NCBI GenBank assembly: GCA_958299035.1
Contig: CATQJL010000316.1
Span: 11,068,347 to 11,132,346, forward strand
Length of the DNA: 64,000 nucleotides
DNA from: Cylicocyclus nassatus
Lineage: Eukaryota > Nematoda > Chromadorea > Rhabditida > Strongylidae
Reading direction: 5' to 3'
The notes beneath the pieces were generated by a model. It searched no databases, was not told the DNA's origin, and saw only the letters and a list, made by a program, of their open reading frames with translations. The position numbers and the translations under genes are program-made. Of this stretch, positions 44,145 through 55,906 are shown piece by piece. Each line of letters begins with the position of its first letter. Within the stretch, counting starts at the first letter, position 1.

Positions 44145-45062
44145 ACTAAGTTTCAAACTTCTATTTCAGTTACCGCTTTTCTCTTTGGTACTGCTACACC
44201 CATGTTATTGCACTGTGAAATGGCGCTCTTCAGTTCATTCATATGGTCATCCTAACTTCTTCATGATCACTGCTCGTCCTGCCTTTATTTATGCGTTTCA
44301 CTCAACTCGAGTGCACGGAGTTTTTAAACTACAAACTCAGTTTCCAATACGACTTTAACTCGTGTTTTTTTTCTTAGTGGCATTTTCTTTTTTACATGTC
44401 TTACTAATCCATGTTTTATCATTATGGTAGTTCAGGTCTAAACAATTTGCCCTTTTCTATCAGTACAGCTTGTTGACTTGCTCTAGTTGATACACAAAAA
44501 AAGAAAACTCAGTGATATTCTTGCGGAGGCATTGGGCCCTCCCCGGAATCATTTGGGCAAGGTTCTTTAGTACTATTCCATCAACCGAGCCCCGCTTTGC
44601 TTATTTTATCAAGAGCATTTTCTGCTGGCAAACGAGTTGGTATGATTACCACTCCATAGATTACACTAGCTTAATACGATCTTATTCACATATGAGTTAT
44701 TCATTCTCTACAATCCTTACTGCTATCCATTTGAGTCACTGTACTCTCCTCGGCATACCGGTTTGGTGAGATTACACAGTTTATCAACCATCAAACCGTT
44801 TGCTTGTTTGGATCAAAATTGTTTTGCTGGCAAAAAAGGGGGCATGGGTACCATCTCCATGAAACACACTAATTCAGTTCTGTTGACTACAGTCCTAGAG
44901 CAGTCACAAACAGGCTTTCTTCACACCAATAATCTAGTCCGAATGCTTAGACCCAAACTACATGATGAATTATCGTGGTATAAGAGTATGAGTAACTGTG
45001 TATTTTTGTCTTTTTAAGGAACGCCTAGAGCGTATGTAATAAATAAATAATAAATAAATAAA
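41682..45062 (+). mobile_element. CR1/Jockey-type LINE B, 5'-truncated
   Basis: It starts inside the endonuclease domain and runs through a full RT to a 0.9-kb 3' UTR. The UTR shares CATTGGGCC(C)TCCCC, GGGGGCATG and CCATCTCCATG blocks with LINE A. The 3' end is GGAACGCCTAGAGCGTA followed by (AATAA)n-type repeats at 45030-45062. 5' truncation is typical of target-primed reverse transcription. Confidence 0.88.
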
Positions 45063-45569
45063 TTTTAAGAATTCAAGTCTACATTTAACATTTAATACCT
45101 TAATTACCATCGAGATGTCAAGTATTTTCTTCTAGAAGCCAGACTAATCGCAAATCGCATTTTTCTATGTTCTTCACTCGCCGGAGTGAGAGAGTATTTG
45201 GGGCGGTGAAATTTGAAACAATTTCCATGTAAAATTGTTCTGAACACCTGATAGCTTTCACATGTTGAATCTTGTAAGGCGAAATAACCGTGGTGTCAGA
45301 CTCAAAATGAGACGAACGTATATTTTATATACTTTTTGATCAAAACACCAGCGTCTGAACTCTGAAGCGCTTCAAATAAGTTGCATGTCCGAAAAAGTGT
45401 TTTGGAGACAATGCTGTTATAACGAGTTGTAAACTGAAGCTTATCTGAGAATGTAAAACTCAGATCTTTTACTTCAGATATGTTTTCTAAATGATACCGT
45501 TGAGGGCATAAGATGACACTATTTTTTTTGACTCTTAACGGCATAACATGGCTTTTATGTGCTGCTTAA

Positions 45570-45995
45570 AGGCAGTGTCCGGGCAAAAAGTCGATTTTGA
45601 GATTTTGTGCATACCTGGGCCTATTCACTATGCTGAGTCCAAAACTCCACACTGGAGAGCGCGAAAACGGTGAAAAAAGGCTCTGACGCAGGAGAGAAAT
45701 CAGAAGTGGGCGGGGTCTTCCTCACTGTAATTTATGGTCCCTGCTTCCGGAGCGATCTTCTCAGTTCCGCTAGCCACCCTGACATCTCCAATATCCAAGT
45801 GCGAGTGCGCGACTTGAAATCGGAACCGAGAAGATCGCTCCAAAAGGCGGGATCGTAAATGCACTGTGATAAGGACCCCGCCCACTTCTGATTCCCTTTC
45901 TGCGTTAGAGCCCTTTTTCGCTGTTTTTGCGCTCTCCAGCGTGGTTTACGGATTCAGCGTAGCGAGTAGGTCCGGATAAGCACAAAGTCTCAAGA
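45570..45995. mobile_element. TTAA-type MITE, right end lost
   Basis: TTAA at 45566-45569 precedes AGGCAGTGTCCGGGCAAAAA, and the palindromic body matches 3304-3755. The right arm stops at GTCTCAA (about 45995) and gives way to ACATGGAAACATGG-type repeats, so the last 40 bp are missing. Confidence 0.8.
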
Positions 45996-46912
45996 TGGAA
46001 ACATGGAAAAAAACAAACAAAAAAAACATGGAAACATGGAAACATGCTTTGCCTCTGCGAGCCAACAGCTACTACTAAGACACTCTTGACCAAATTTTTA
46101 GGTGAAACTAGCTAGTACGTGGATTTTGTAGTGCTTTAGCGAACACCCACATTTGACACCTTTTCGAAAATTCGAGCACAGCATCCCTGCGAAGATAGCG
46201 AAAAAACAAGCATAAACATTTGGTATTGGTAAGGAAGAGAATTCTGTTCTTATACGGATAGCGAAACGTAAGAATATGCAAACAAGCAGAGTGATAATGT
46301 ATTAACTCTGCGAGAAGTAAAGACTTCAACACAAAATCAGAAAACAATCCAAAAAATCATCTCGTCAAAAATGCTCACACTTTCAAAGAAGTCATCCGAC
46401 AATTTAAGGTTAGGAAAATGCGTTGAAGCTAGAAGTATCGTTGTACATACAGCTAAACAAGTTCCATTTCTTTTTCAAACAAAAACAACTGAAACATCAG
46501 CGCCTGTCTATAAAAAGTCCTTAAGATGTCCCCCGCACCTCAGCGATATCGCCCAGTCGCCCGTGCAGCACGCGCGACGCGACATCGCTGAGTTTTGCCG
46601 AAATCGCGGCGATTATCGATGCAGAACTATGCCCTAGCTAAAAAGGGTCCGCGATCCGTCGCGCCAGACGAGTATCACAAGCGACGTAGCAGACACAAAG
46701 ACATGCAATGAGTGCGTAACAGTTGTCGTAATTCAGAAATCGCAGCGCGACGGTATCGTGGACACTATGCCCTAGGCCTTAGGGAAGCGAGAGGAAGGGT
46801 CCCTCTGATTTGCAGAGTTCACATTTTCGGCGCGGAGTTGCTGTTTTGGTTCACTTGGAGGGCCTCCTTTCCATCTGTGTCAAAATCTGAGGTAGGTCAA
46901 TTTGCCAAGCCG
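45996..46912. other. No gene; inverted GC-rich patch
   Basis: Short ACATGG repeats at 46006-46050. CTCAGCGATATCGC and its near-inverse GCGACATCGCTGAG face each other at 46541-46590. No coding feature was recognised. Confidence 0.4.
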
Positions 46913-46918
46913 CTGCCT
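46890..46918. mobile_element. Solo right end of a TTAA-type MITE
   Basis: TTTGCCAAGCCGCTGCCT followed by TTAA resembles the right end of 61783-62368. No left partner was found. Confidence 0.45.
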
Positions 46919-49430
46919 TTAAGGTGACTCATGGTTTCTAAACCATTGATCAAATGCATCATTACACATCTGTAACCCTTTAATATCAAATGCACTATAA
47001 ATGACTATGTAAATCTTTATGTCATCAGAGTGCATAACACATCTAACGTTCCTGCCCTGAACCACATTAATCAAGACGAAAGTATCGAAAGTATAAATGT
47101 GAAAGAAGATAGGGGACACTATCCCATTTTGAGGCACTCTGCTAGAAATAGAATGAATTGTTGAATAGTCACTACCAACCCGAGTTCTTTATCCGTTTAC
47201 AAGTTATCCCCTGCACCCCTATCTTAACTTTGGACAACAGCTTGGAAGTAGGGATCCTATAGAACTTGTATTAGGTTGGCACATAAGTAATGCAACTTTT
47301 TATATAACTTTTGTCTATTTGAATGTAGCGCATTCATTTTTTGGCAATATAAGGAATATGATGTAAGATTCTAATGCACACGTTTCTGCCGAATTTTACC
47401 ACCTCATGTGAGGATTACGGTAGGTTTACGGTACTATGGGAAAGTTTTAGAATGCGTCAGATTTTGCTGAAACTTGGCCTGTAGGGCTTATTTGACATGC
47501 TGATAACAAAAATGAGATCCGTTTCGCATGAAAAGGCCTCGTTCGTGAGATAAAAAGATGAATTTAATTTTAGCGACAAATGAATATGATATTCATGTTT
47601 ACCGCATAGGATTACCCTATAGTGCAACGTTATAGCGAATTCTGACTTTTCGCAGCTTAGTTATTGACAAATTGCCTTCAAAACTTGACGCATTTGACTT
47701 GTTCTACTTCTCAAAGGCTCCCCACCTTAACTTGTGTTCAAATTTCATTTCTTTTTCACTGATTCCAATGTGCCAACTTCCAGCTACATGCTGCCTATAA
47801 TTGCTTTTTCATATGTTTGAATCAGGTTCCGTAGGGCTTCATGTTTGCCAAAAAATCGTGAAACCTCGATTTTCAGCAGTTTTCAAAAAATGCTTAGATT
47901 TTTTGTACTACGTTATCAAAAATCAAACGGTTTGCGCAGACTTGCAGCTTACATCACGATCTACATGATGCCGCAAAATGAGATTGCTACATAAAATAGG
48001 AAAAAAGTTACGGGAAAAGTTGCAAAACTTATGTGCCAACCTAATAAAAAATCGAGGAATATAACGTTTGTTTGATGACTCTAAAGTCGAGTCATTCATG
48101 GCCGTTAAAACTTCAGTTTCAACAAAACTGTCTTTGCAGAATCTATGTTGACAGGGGGAAATGATCGAACATTTCTCAAGAGCTAAACAATGTGTTCCTT
48201 CAAAAAATTTTCAAATGTGCTTGCGAATAAGCAGGTTATGCCAATGGGTTGGTAGTTTTTGCAGTCACTATAAGGTGGCTTTTTGAGGATGGTTAACAAG
48301 AGAGTGCTCTCACCTGTCTGGGACTTCACCTTCCCATATATATATGTTATTTGAAAAGGTATTCTGAAGCGAAACCAAAGCTTAGGTAGAGCTTTCTCGG
48401 CAAAAAGTAAGGGTATTTTATCACGAGTAACAGAAAAGCAGCTGGGATATTTTTTAAAAATGTACATGATCTTTTCCATAGAAAACAAAACTGAGTTGTA
48501 AATACTCAGGGAGGTAGGAGTTGAATTTGACTCTACACATGAGTTGCAGCTGTGAACTTTCATGAATTTGTCTGCTGACAGGTTGTCCTTGTCTTCGTTT
48601 AATGATAAGGCTTTGACGAAGCTGTCCACCAAGGGATAGAGAGTATTTGTATAAGTGGGGTGTACTCTTATACAGCGATAAAAAGCATTTATATGGTTTG
48701 AAAAAATAAGGTTTTCTCCATGTTTGATGTGGTATTTGCTCGAAGCTTAACTTTCTTTTTGAACGTTTCAAAAGTAGTCCAAGTCTCAGTGTTACCACTA
48801 CTAACAGCAAAGGTCCAAACCTTATCGCGTTTCTTGACCATGCTGATAAGAAGGGCCGGTAGGCTCTGTTGATTCTCGATAACCTTACGCAGAGAACGAG
48901 TATTTCCACAGCATGATGTAACAAGGTAATGAGAATACATCTTATTGACGGAACCCAAGGGCGTAAAGCAGCTTATCCGATCAATGCCTGATAAATAGTT
49001 TTGAATAACAGAACAATTTGCACTTTTGAAGTCCCTTGTATACTTCTCCGGAGCAGAATTGTACGGTACATATACAAAAAAATTGACCGTGGCATGATCG
49101 CTATGCCAATTGGTGCAGATATATCAAACTTTCTCACAAGACTTTCGTAATTGCAAAAAATAAAATGAAGAGCAGAATCGCCCATAGTTGACTCGTTGGC
49201 ATTTTGAACAAAATCATGTGTGGTGATGTAATCTACAGCTTCCTAGAGCCTGCCTGCGCTAAGTTTTTCGAAGCAGAGAAATTTATATGAGAAAGACTGA
49301 AATCTCCTAATAAAATTGTGGGGCCTTTGAATATCGAATCACTCAGCGCTTTTGTGAGATTAATGAATTGATCGCGTTACAGCCTAGTACTTTGTAGATC
49401 AAAATCAAACGTATAGATTGACCCGAGATC
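46919..49430 (-). mobile_element. LINE C (CR1/Jockey/R1-like), decayed
   Basis: On the minus strand I read endonuclease KGPTILLGDFSLSHINFSAS (about 49320-49260) and DISAPIG (about 49120). The RT parts are TILKKPPYSDCKNYQPI and CLFASTFENFLKEHI (48290-48190), CQHRFCKDSF (about 48130), SRVPQNGIVSPIFFHIYTFD (about 47130) and VMHSDDIKIY (about 47030, YADD changed to HSDD). A mariner-type MITE (47274-48041) sits within the RT. Many frameshifts; dead. Confidence 0.75.
47274..48041. mobile_element. 768-bp TA-flanked mariner-type MITE inside LINE C
   Basis: The ends are GGTTGGCACATAAGTAATGC and the inverse ending TTATGTGCCAACC, with TA at 47272-47273 and 48042-48043. LINE C homology continues on both sides. 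No transposase frame. Confidence 0.85.
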
Positions 49431-51518
49431 AAAAAATCAAAAACAAGGGTTTCATGAGAGTCAATCATCGATTCACCAAAAACAAAATGTACACGCAAAA
49501 TTTTTCTTGCCAAAATGGTAACTTCCTCCCCCCCCCCTTCCCCCCTTACGTCGTGTCTTATCACATCTGTAACCAAAGTAGGCAAAAAAAGACAAAACCA
49601 AGAAGAAAAGCCAACTCATTTCTAGGCTTTAGCCAGTTTCAGTCAAAAATATGATATCAAAATGCTTCTACAAAATTCTAAGAATAGATCGTCCTCATTT
49701 CTGACCAAAGAACGAACACTAGATAAACAGCATAACAAACGAGTTGTAAAAATTCAAGGATACGTATTAAGTTTACCGAGACACTCGCAGAAGGGGAGGA
49801 CATAAAATAGAATCATCATTTTGTGGTTAGGATGCTCCTTACATTTGTTGGACCCAAAGTGCGCCACTGGATTAGAGCTGCTGAAATTCATCAAGAAGCT
49901 TTGTTTTCTGAATTTGTGGAAAGTGCTTAGATACATGCATGCCAGGATGGCCTTCGGGTGCTCGCAGTAGGCTACGGCGTGTTCCTAGAAGTAAAGTGAG
50001 CAAAAAAAGCTTTTAACCTCTGAATCTGTTTTTCTTATTTTTCCTTTTTATTAATCAGCAAAAAAGCTTGAAGCTTTTGCGAAAGAAATTTTTTTTTGCG
50101 AAAATGACGTCGAGGCTGCCCCCCCCCCCTCGGTCGAAGTTCTTGGGAGGTGAGTGTCCAGCACTACCACCTTCACTTTTGGGGGGGGGGGGGGCGGCTC
50201 CATCGCACCTCTGGTCAGGGTAACAATCACAACATGCCTTACCTCAGTTTGGAATAAAATTAACATTTGTATATCTGTATCTTTTGCTCAATGCACTAAT
50301 TCCCTTTATTAATTGAATAAATATAAAATATCAAAGTTCTTGTCTTATGATTGGGTGCGAGGTACTAATGACCTTTAAACCACTCAAGGAAAATTGGCTA
50401 CCAAAACACCACTTTGTAAGTCTTATTACAGTACTCTCTATCGACTAGCTACTATCTCCAGATTCGAGAAAGAGGTTTTAGAGCCTTAATTCTATAGTCC
50501 GTCGTAATTTTGACAACTCTAATTAGTTTTTTTTAAAATCACATTATTCAGCATGTGAATCATCAAGAATTTCGAAAACTGATATTTTCAAGAGCTTACC
50601 AATACGTACTCCCCACTTTTTTTCGTTTTCATTTTCACTGTTTGTTGTCACTTTCACTTTCACTGCGCTAAAATGAATCACAAATAAAACCAAAAGTCGG
50701 CATCTGTTATAAAATTATGCAAAATTCGTTTTTGCTGTAAATTATTTTAGTAATTCAAAAAAATATCTTATTTAAAGGGTCAATACAATATAAATCAAAA
50801 ACATTTACCTTATCAAAAAAATTCTTTACGGTTGTGACCATTCCTTCCAAACTTTTAGCATTGAAGTACGTGCGAAATTCAAGAAGCATCCTAATGACTT
50901 TGTTTGGCTAACCTTAGCATTTTTCCCTGAGACATGTGGAACTAATTTCTCGGACTAACATACAAATAAGAAGAGGAAGTTTTGATTAAACCCACAAGAG
51001 AAGGTTGCGATATCGCAAGAACAATACGAACGATTTCATTAGTTGAAAGCAGGACTAGCAAAATCTATCGGTCAGCTGCCGCATAAATTACTCTAAAATG
51101 TATACCGGAAGTAATTCCTAATAACTTTATACCGGGAAAATGAAATTTTCTTCGAGTACGCACTCTTGTTGTGAACATGCAAAGGAGGAGAGAGAGGCGC
51201 AAAACATTCGATGCATTCATTATAAGTGGGAAGCTCAATACATAATTTAACTTATTTTTACTTTTCTTTTTCGACGTTCGTATCCTCGCAGATGAGTTCC
51301 TTTTAGGCATTTATTAAGTTGGAAACCAAGTTTTGCAACTTTGATAATTGATAGTTAACTAAAATCTTCGATCTTTTTTGTTCTAAAGTATTCTGAAGTA
51401 TTTGGCATATTCTTTGGCATTAGTATTTATGTTATCTGTACTATTTCAACTCGAAGAAAACTCACCTCTTTTTAAACTATTGGAGTCAATACAGCTGTCA
51501 TTCTGTTGATAAAAAACA
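49431..51518. other. No gene; homopolymer tracts
   Basis: Poly-C/G tracts lie at 49528-49545, 50119-50129 and 50181-50194. The last two face each other around a 50-bp centre (GAGGCTGCC.../...GGCGGCTCC), so they may be ends of a small foldback. The remainder is AT-rich without recognised features. Confidence 0.45.
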
Positions 51519-52395
51519 ATGTCGCAGTGTGGAGCTGCGCATGTCAGTTATCTCGCAGACGCTAAAACTTATAGAGTAGTCTCTGAGAAAGAATATCAAG
51601 CCCAATGTAAAAGATTTAACGATGTGCGGAGTGCAATGGAAAGATCTGTTGGGAATCCTGACAGATTCGTTAGCAGATTGAAAGTAACAGGTCCGTGTTG
51701 CCCAGTCTTTTACAGCCTTTTCAAAACGCACAAGCTTTCCTTGCGCGAACTACATTCAATGTCACCGGAGACTTATAAGATTAGGCCGATTGTTAGTTGC
51801 GTGGGCGGTCCCGCTGATCGAATATCGTGGTATCTGAACAAAATTGTGAGCCAACTGTTAACGAAAGTACCAGCGCATTTAACCAACTCCCGTACGTTAT
51901 TCGAACAGCTCCGCAATGCTAAGTTTGATTCGAGCGCAGTTATAGAGTCGTTTACACTCTTCTCTTTACACTAATGTGCAGAACGACCAAGCTTTGCAAG
52001 CGCTATCAGAAATGTTGGATGAGTATGCTGGCACGATAAATATGTTTAGACTCAGCAAGGCAAACACGACATCCTCCTCCCAGGTATGTGGATTAGCTAT
52101 GGGCCGAAGACTAGCACCAGTTCTTGCCACATGCTTCATGAGTAAGATTGAAGAGCCGGTGTTAGCGCGAATGCCACTGCTGTATTGTCGTTACATCAAT
52201 GATTGCTGCGTTGTGACATCCACACAGTTTGAAATGGATGTAAGCACCAAGTGGTACCGCAAGGAAAGCTCCAAAAACATCCTCATTAACGTCAAATCCG
52301 TATCTGTCAAACCTTCTGTCCTTAGGAATATGTTCAGACGGCAATGCAGACGTGCAGCGGAGAGGCGCAAATCACGTAAGCTGGCTACATAAATT
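51519..52395 (+). pseudogene. Second Penelope-like reverse transcriptase, decayed
   Basis: Two frames align with residues of the 7314-9569 RT. Frame one has FYSLFKTHKLSLRELHSM, IVSCVGGPADRISWYLNKIV and LTNSRTLFEQLRNAKF, ending at ESF where the catalytic DVTSLYTN should follow and the frame breaks. Frame two has VCGLAMGRRLAPVLATCFMS and CRYINDCC, so the first active-site Asp is Asn. It then has a deletion before KWYRKESSKNILI. The GIY-YIG part is not found. It is a different subfamily from the intact element, judging by many substitutions. Confidence 0.85.
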
Positions 52396-53039
52396 GCTTG
52401 CAGCAATGGCTAGCATCGCGCTTTGGAAGCGAAAAAATCGCTTCGGAATAGCGAATAGACATGAGGACTTCAGGTCGGCACCTCCCCTCCGCTAATACAC
52501 GCTCATCTGTTCCCGCCCATCCAATCACCTCGAGAACCGGAACGGGGATTGTCACGATTTCTCGTTGATTGAATTCAAACTCAGAATTTCAGACATAAGG
52601 CCCCCAAACGACCAAAACAGAAAATCTGGTTGGACTCTTCAACAGCCCAATTCAGAGCTGAGAGAGTCTTTCAAGAAGCCAGAGAAAATGCTCTGGCCTT
52701 CCAAGTAGCTGAAGCTACGACTTGCAAGTTTTACCGCTTTTGGCGGAAACTTGATTGAGATAAACGACAACACTGACAGTTGCATTTTGGGTTCTTGACC
52801 TTCAACCTCCTTGTATCTTGAATCCATTTCAATTGATAAGATAGAGCTACTCATGAGACCATCATAAATATCCTGGTAGAAATTTAAATTGTCCCAAGAA
52901 CATCATAGAATACTGAAAATGCGTTCATTTGTGTCCATCTGTAGATAAAATCTGCGAATCTTGACAAACAGCAAAATAAAACAGATGTAAGTAGCTTGAA
53001 TGTCCTCTTTTCTTTGAACCTCGGCATTACAATGATATA
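52396..53039. other. Decayed tail of the Penelope-like RT, then nothing recognised
   Basis: About 150 bp beyond 52395 may still derive from the element (LAT then IACSNG, as in LATQIAQSNG). The rest is featureless. Confidence 0.4.
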
Positions 53040-53712
53040 CAGAGTGTCCCAAAAAGATGTGCGCACTGTTTGATCGTCAATAACTCTCTTGCTTTCAGGT
53101 TTTTTGCCGAGTTCAAGGCACCATTCTGTAGAGCGAGGTTCAACTTAGATTTGCAGTGTGGAGCGAATCACCAATCACTTTTCATTACTGTAGGATTACG
53201 GTATGAACTTCCAACATACAGCGTCACTGTGGAATAGGCCTTGTGATAAAATAATTTCGAAAAAATCGGAAAATCTGTGTATTAAGGTTTTCAGGCGTGC
53301 TGATTTCAGTACATAAATTTTCATCAATTTTTCGAACTTTCTTGCTCGCGTATTCACATTTTTGAGGGACATTGGGAAAACAGTTTTTACTCTAAATCTG
53401 AAATACCTTATGAAAGAAGCACTATACTAGAGTGCAAACTTCATATCTAGAATCAGCACCTTCAATTAGCCCAGTTTGAGAGTTTCTGGCTTGTTTGGCT
53501 TTCTTTCTGAGGCAAATTGCGCCCTTTAATGGCTTAAAACCTCTTCGAAGTTCCTACCGTAATCCTACAGTAATGAAGAAAAATCGATGATTCGCTTCAT
53601 TCTGCAAATCTAAGTTGAACCTCGCTTGTGGTACTTTAAGCTCGACAAAAGACATGAAACCAAGAGAGTTATTAACGATCAAACAGTGTGCACATCTTTT
53701 TGGGACACCCTG
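53040..53712. mobile_element. 673-bp mariner-type MITE (CAGRGTGTCCC ends)
   Basis: The ends are CAGAGTGTCCCAAAAAGATG and the inverse ending TTTTTGGGACACCCTG, with TA at 53038-53039 and 53713-53714. The arms exceed 100 bp (CGATCAAACAGTG; GTAGGATTACGGT with its inverse ACCGTAATCCTACAG). Same family as 56309-56988. Confidence 0.85.
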
Positions 53713-53734
53713 TAGTTCTATTTGTTAGTTGTGC

Positions 53735-53820
53735 CAGCACGAGGTTTCGGCGAAGCTTTATTAGTAGAGCGGCCTACGTTTCGAGCAATCCTCGTCTTCA
53801 GAGGCCGTGGCTCTACCGCT
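53735..53820 (-). mobile_element. Penelope-like terminal repeat fragment
   Basis: On the minus strand CTCTGAAGACGAGGATTGCT followed by CGAAACGTAGGCC resembles the terminal repeat of the intact element and carries a CTGAAGA...CGAAAC hammerhead-like core. It may belong to the decayed RT at 51519, but lies inverted to it. Confidence 0.5.
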
Positions 53821-54262
53821 AACAGATGTAAGTGTAAAAATTGATCTATCAATCAGCTATGCAGTAATGCTACAGTACGCTACTCGCGATTGGGGTTGAG
53901 TGACAATCATTACCGTTCATTCCTACACCTACCTAATTTAGATGATAATATTTTTCCTGTTTGTGGCACTAATATGCGCATTCACTATTCTTATATGTTC
54001 TGCAATCATGTACTTCAAACTCACTTGTAGAAGGAACAGATTTCGCTGCACTAAGGTGGACAGGGTCTTGCTCGTGGTTGGCTTAACGTCATCTCTCACG
54101 ACTTTTACACTAGCACTAGTTGTGGTAACCAACATATTGTACGCTATAACAATTTTCCTGAATAAATTCTTGTTCAGGTGCCGTTGTATATCACTATAAA
54201 TTTTGGTACCTTATCTTGACACCATTTTTTTCACTGCTACAGTATCAAACAATGTGTCATTG

Positions 54263-55472
54263 ATCTCAGTAAGTATTTTTATTACTTTTTTGCATTATCC
54301 TCGCCGATTCAGTGGTCACATTTCTTTACGTAGATTTATTTTAAACTTAGTTTTTTGCTCTCTTTTCAATCGCCAGTGCTTTATTTTTTAGAACTCTAGC
54401 AGATCACGTTCGCACACACGGAAAAGCAAAGAATTGTTTTAGATATGTAATACAGTTGTGACCGTGGAATTGGTCCAAAATTGGGGGTTTTCGGGATTCG
54501 CGATGTTTGCGGGATTCTCGACTTCACGGGATTTGCGGGATTCGCGGGACTTGCGGGATTTAGCTCTAACTTCTTTTAAATCCGCTTTATTTGCAATCTG
54601 CGTGTAGATTTGGCTTCAGCTTGATGAGGCGAATCGTTTGATATACAGTATGTCCGTAATTCGTGGTAAGGGGGTAGACTTACAATGATACCTTGTTGTT
54701 CTCTATGTTAAGGCTTTTGTGGACATTTATCACAGCGTAAATCACGTATAGCAGGTTTTGGTACGAAGTTTTCATTATCGAAAACTATCGCGAAAAATTG
54801 GGCAGTTTTTATTTACCCTTATCACTGATATAAGCATTTTATCATTTATCACTGATAATATCACATTTTTGGATCATTTTTTGCATATGGTAAAGAAAGT
54901 ACTGTAGGAGAAGCTGTGTGAATTTCTATCGCTCTTTCTCTCATTATAAGTGATCTACAGGCTTTTCTAAATCTATTGCTCGGTGCAATTGGTAGATCCC
55001 TCGCTGCAGCAATCGATCGATTTTTCATCGGCACATCCATTGCCGCCAATTCTTACCTAGAATGGCATTTTTGCTTCAACTCGCTTCACTCCGAAGCCTG
55101 GGCTGAAATTCTGCACCTGCATGGAAGATGAACGTGGAAATCGACCGCATGAATTTAAGCCATTCTTATCTGTCGTTGTCATTGATATCATCATTTCATC
55201 ATTTACCAGTGCGTCACCTCTGCTTCGCAGAGGCTCGCACTGGCTCTGCTATCTATGTGCCTTACTCATTCTCGTAAAATCGTGGCACTGGAACTCACCG
55301 CGCTATGCCGACTACCAGGAATAAAATGTAAACAACCACTCATTTAGAAACTTTTTTCACGTGAGATTGGTGATTTTGCGTGGATGAAACTTTTCGCAGG
55401 AAGACAAACGCAAATTTGAATAGGTTTTTGGATTTATCATGGCTTGATAGTCGCCATAGAGGTGATAGTGGC
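54263..55472. other. No gene recognised; small degenerate repeats
   Basis: GGGATTCGCG/GGGATTTGCG short repeats lie at 54493-54560. No domain or splice-supported exon was found. Confidence 0.4.
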
Positions 55473-55906
55473 CGTGAGCTACATCTCCATGCGAAAATCT
55501 TCTCAAACGCTTAGCTAGAACCTTGGCAAATTGACCATTTACACAACCAATTCTTTTTGGCGCCGTTTTCGTTATGTAGTAAACTTTCGACCATTTTTCG
55601 GGCTAAGCTCCATCGCTTGCACATTTACTTACCAAACTCATCCACGACTCTGCAAAAAGTGGTGATACGGACCGAATTTTGCGGTACAGAAGCCAGGTGG
55701 ACCCGTTTAGCGCGCATTTTCTGAGGGATCCACTCAACAAATTTACTCGTGCTTTTGCATGTTGGACTTTCATGAAGGTAGCATGCGCTATACAAAATTT
55801 GGGCTTAGCACGCTGGCGGGAACACGCTTCACGAATTTCGTAACAGGCACACTTACACACACACACAGGCACACAAAGTCACGTAAACATCCTTAGCCCG
55901 TTATTA

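Larger units (their letters stand above)
39955..54262 (+). pseudogene. Serpentine chemoreceptor pseudogene, copy 2, inflated by insertions
   Basis: Blocks match copy 1 (4961-2843, minus). Block X is 39955-39998 plus 40908-41030: GCCGAGTACAAATTGGGAAA, then ATTTCTTTATGTCAACACTG. It is split exactly by the 39999-40907 MITE and has an in-frame TAA. Sequence at 41090-41120 (GCAG/GTGGTGTTGTAATGTGATG) also matches copy 1. Block Y (53938-54130) encodes ALICAFTILICSAIMYFKL, TCRRNR and RVLLVVGLTSSLTTFTLAL. Block Z follows a 45-60 nt intron (about 54175-54262, VPLYI) and is frameshifted. Between 41330 and 53940 lie two LINEs, a Penelope-like RT and several MITEs. That Y belongs with X is inferred from identical order in copy 1. 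Confidence 0.5.

Noticed and set aside
55603..55872. 89-codon Cys/Arg-rich frame, mirrored at 59285-59554
   Set aside because: The two are mirror copies in palindrome arms, so their similarity is explained by the DNA duplication. No splice or start context, and the first residues are a CA repeat.
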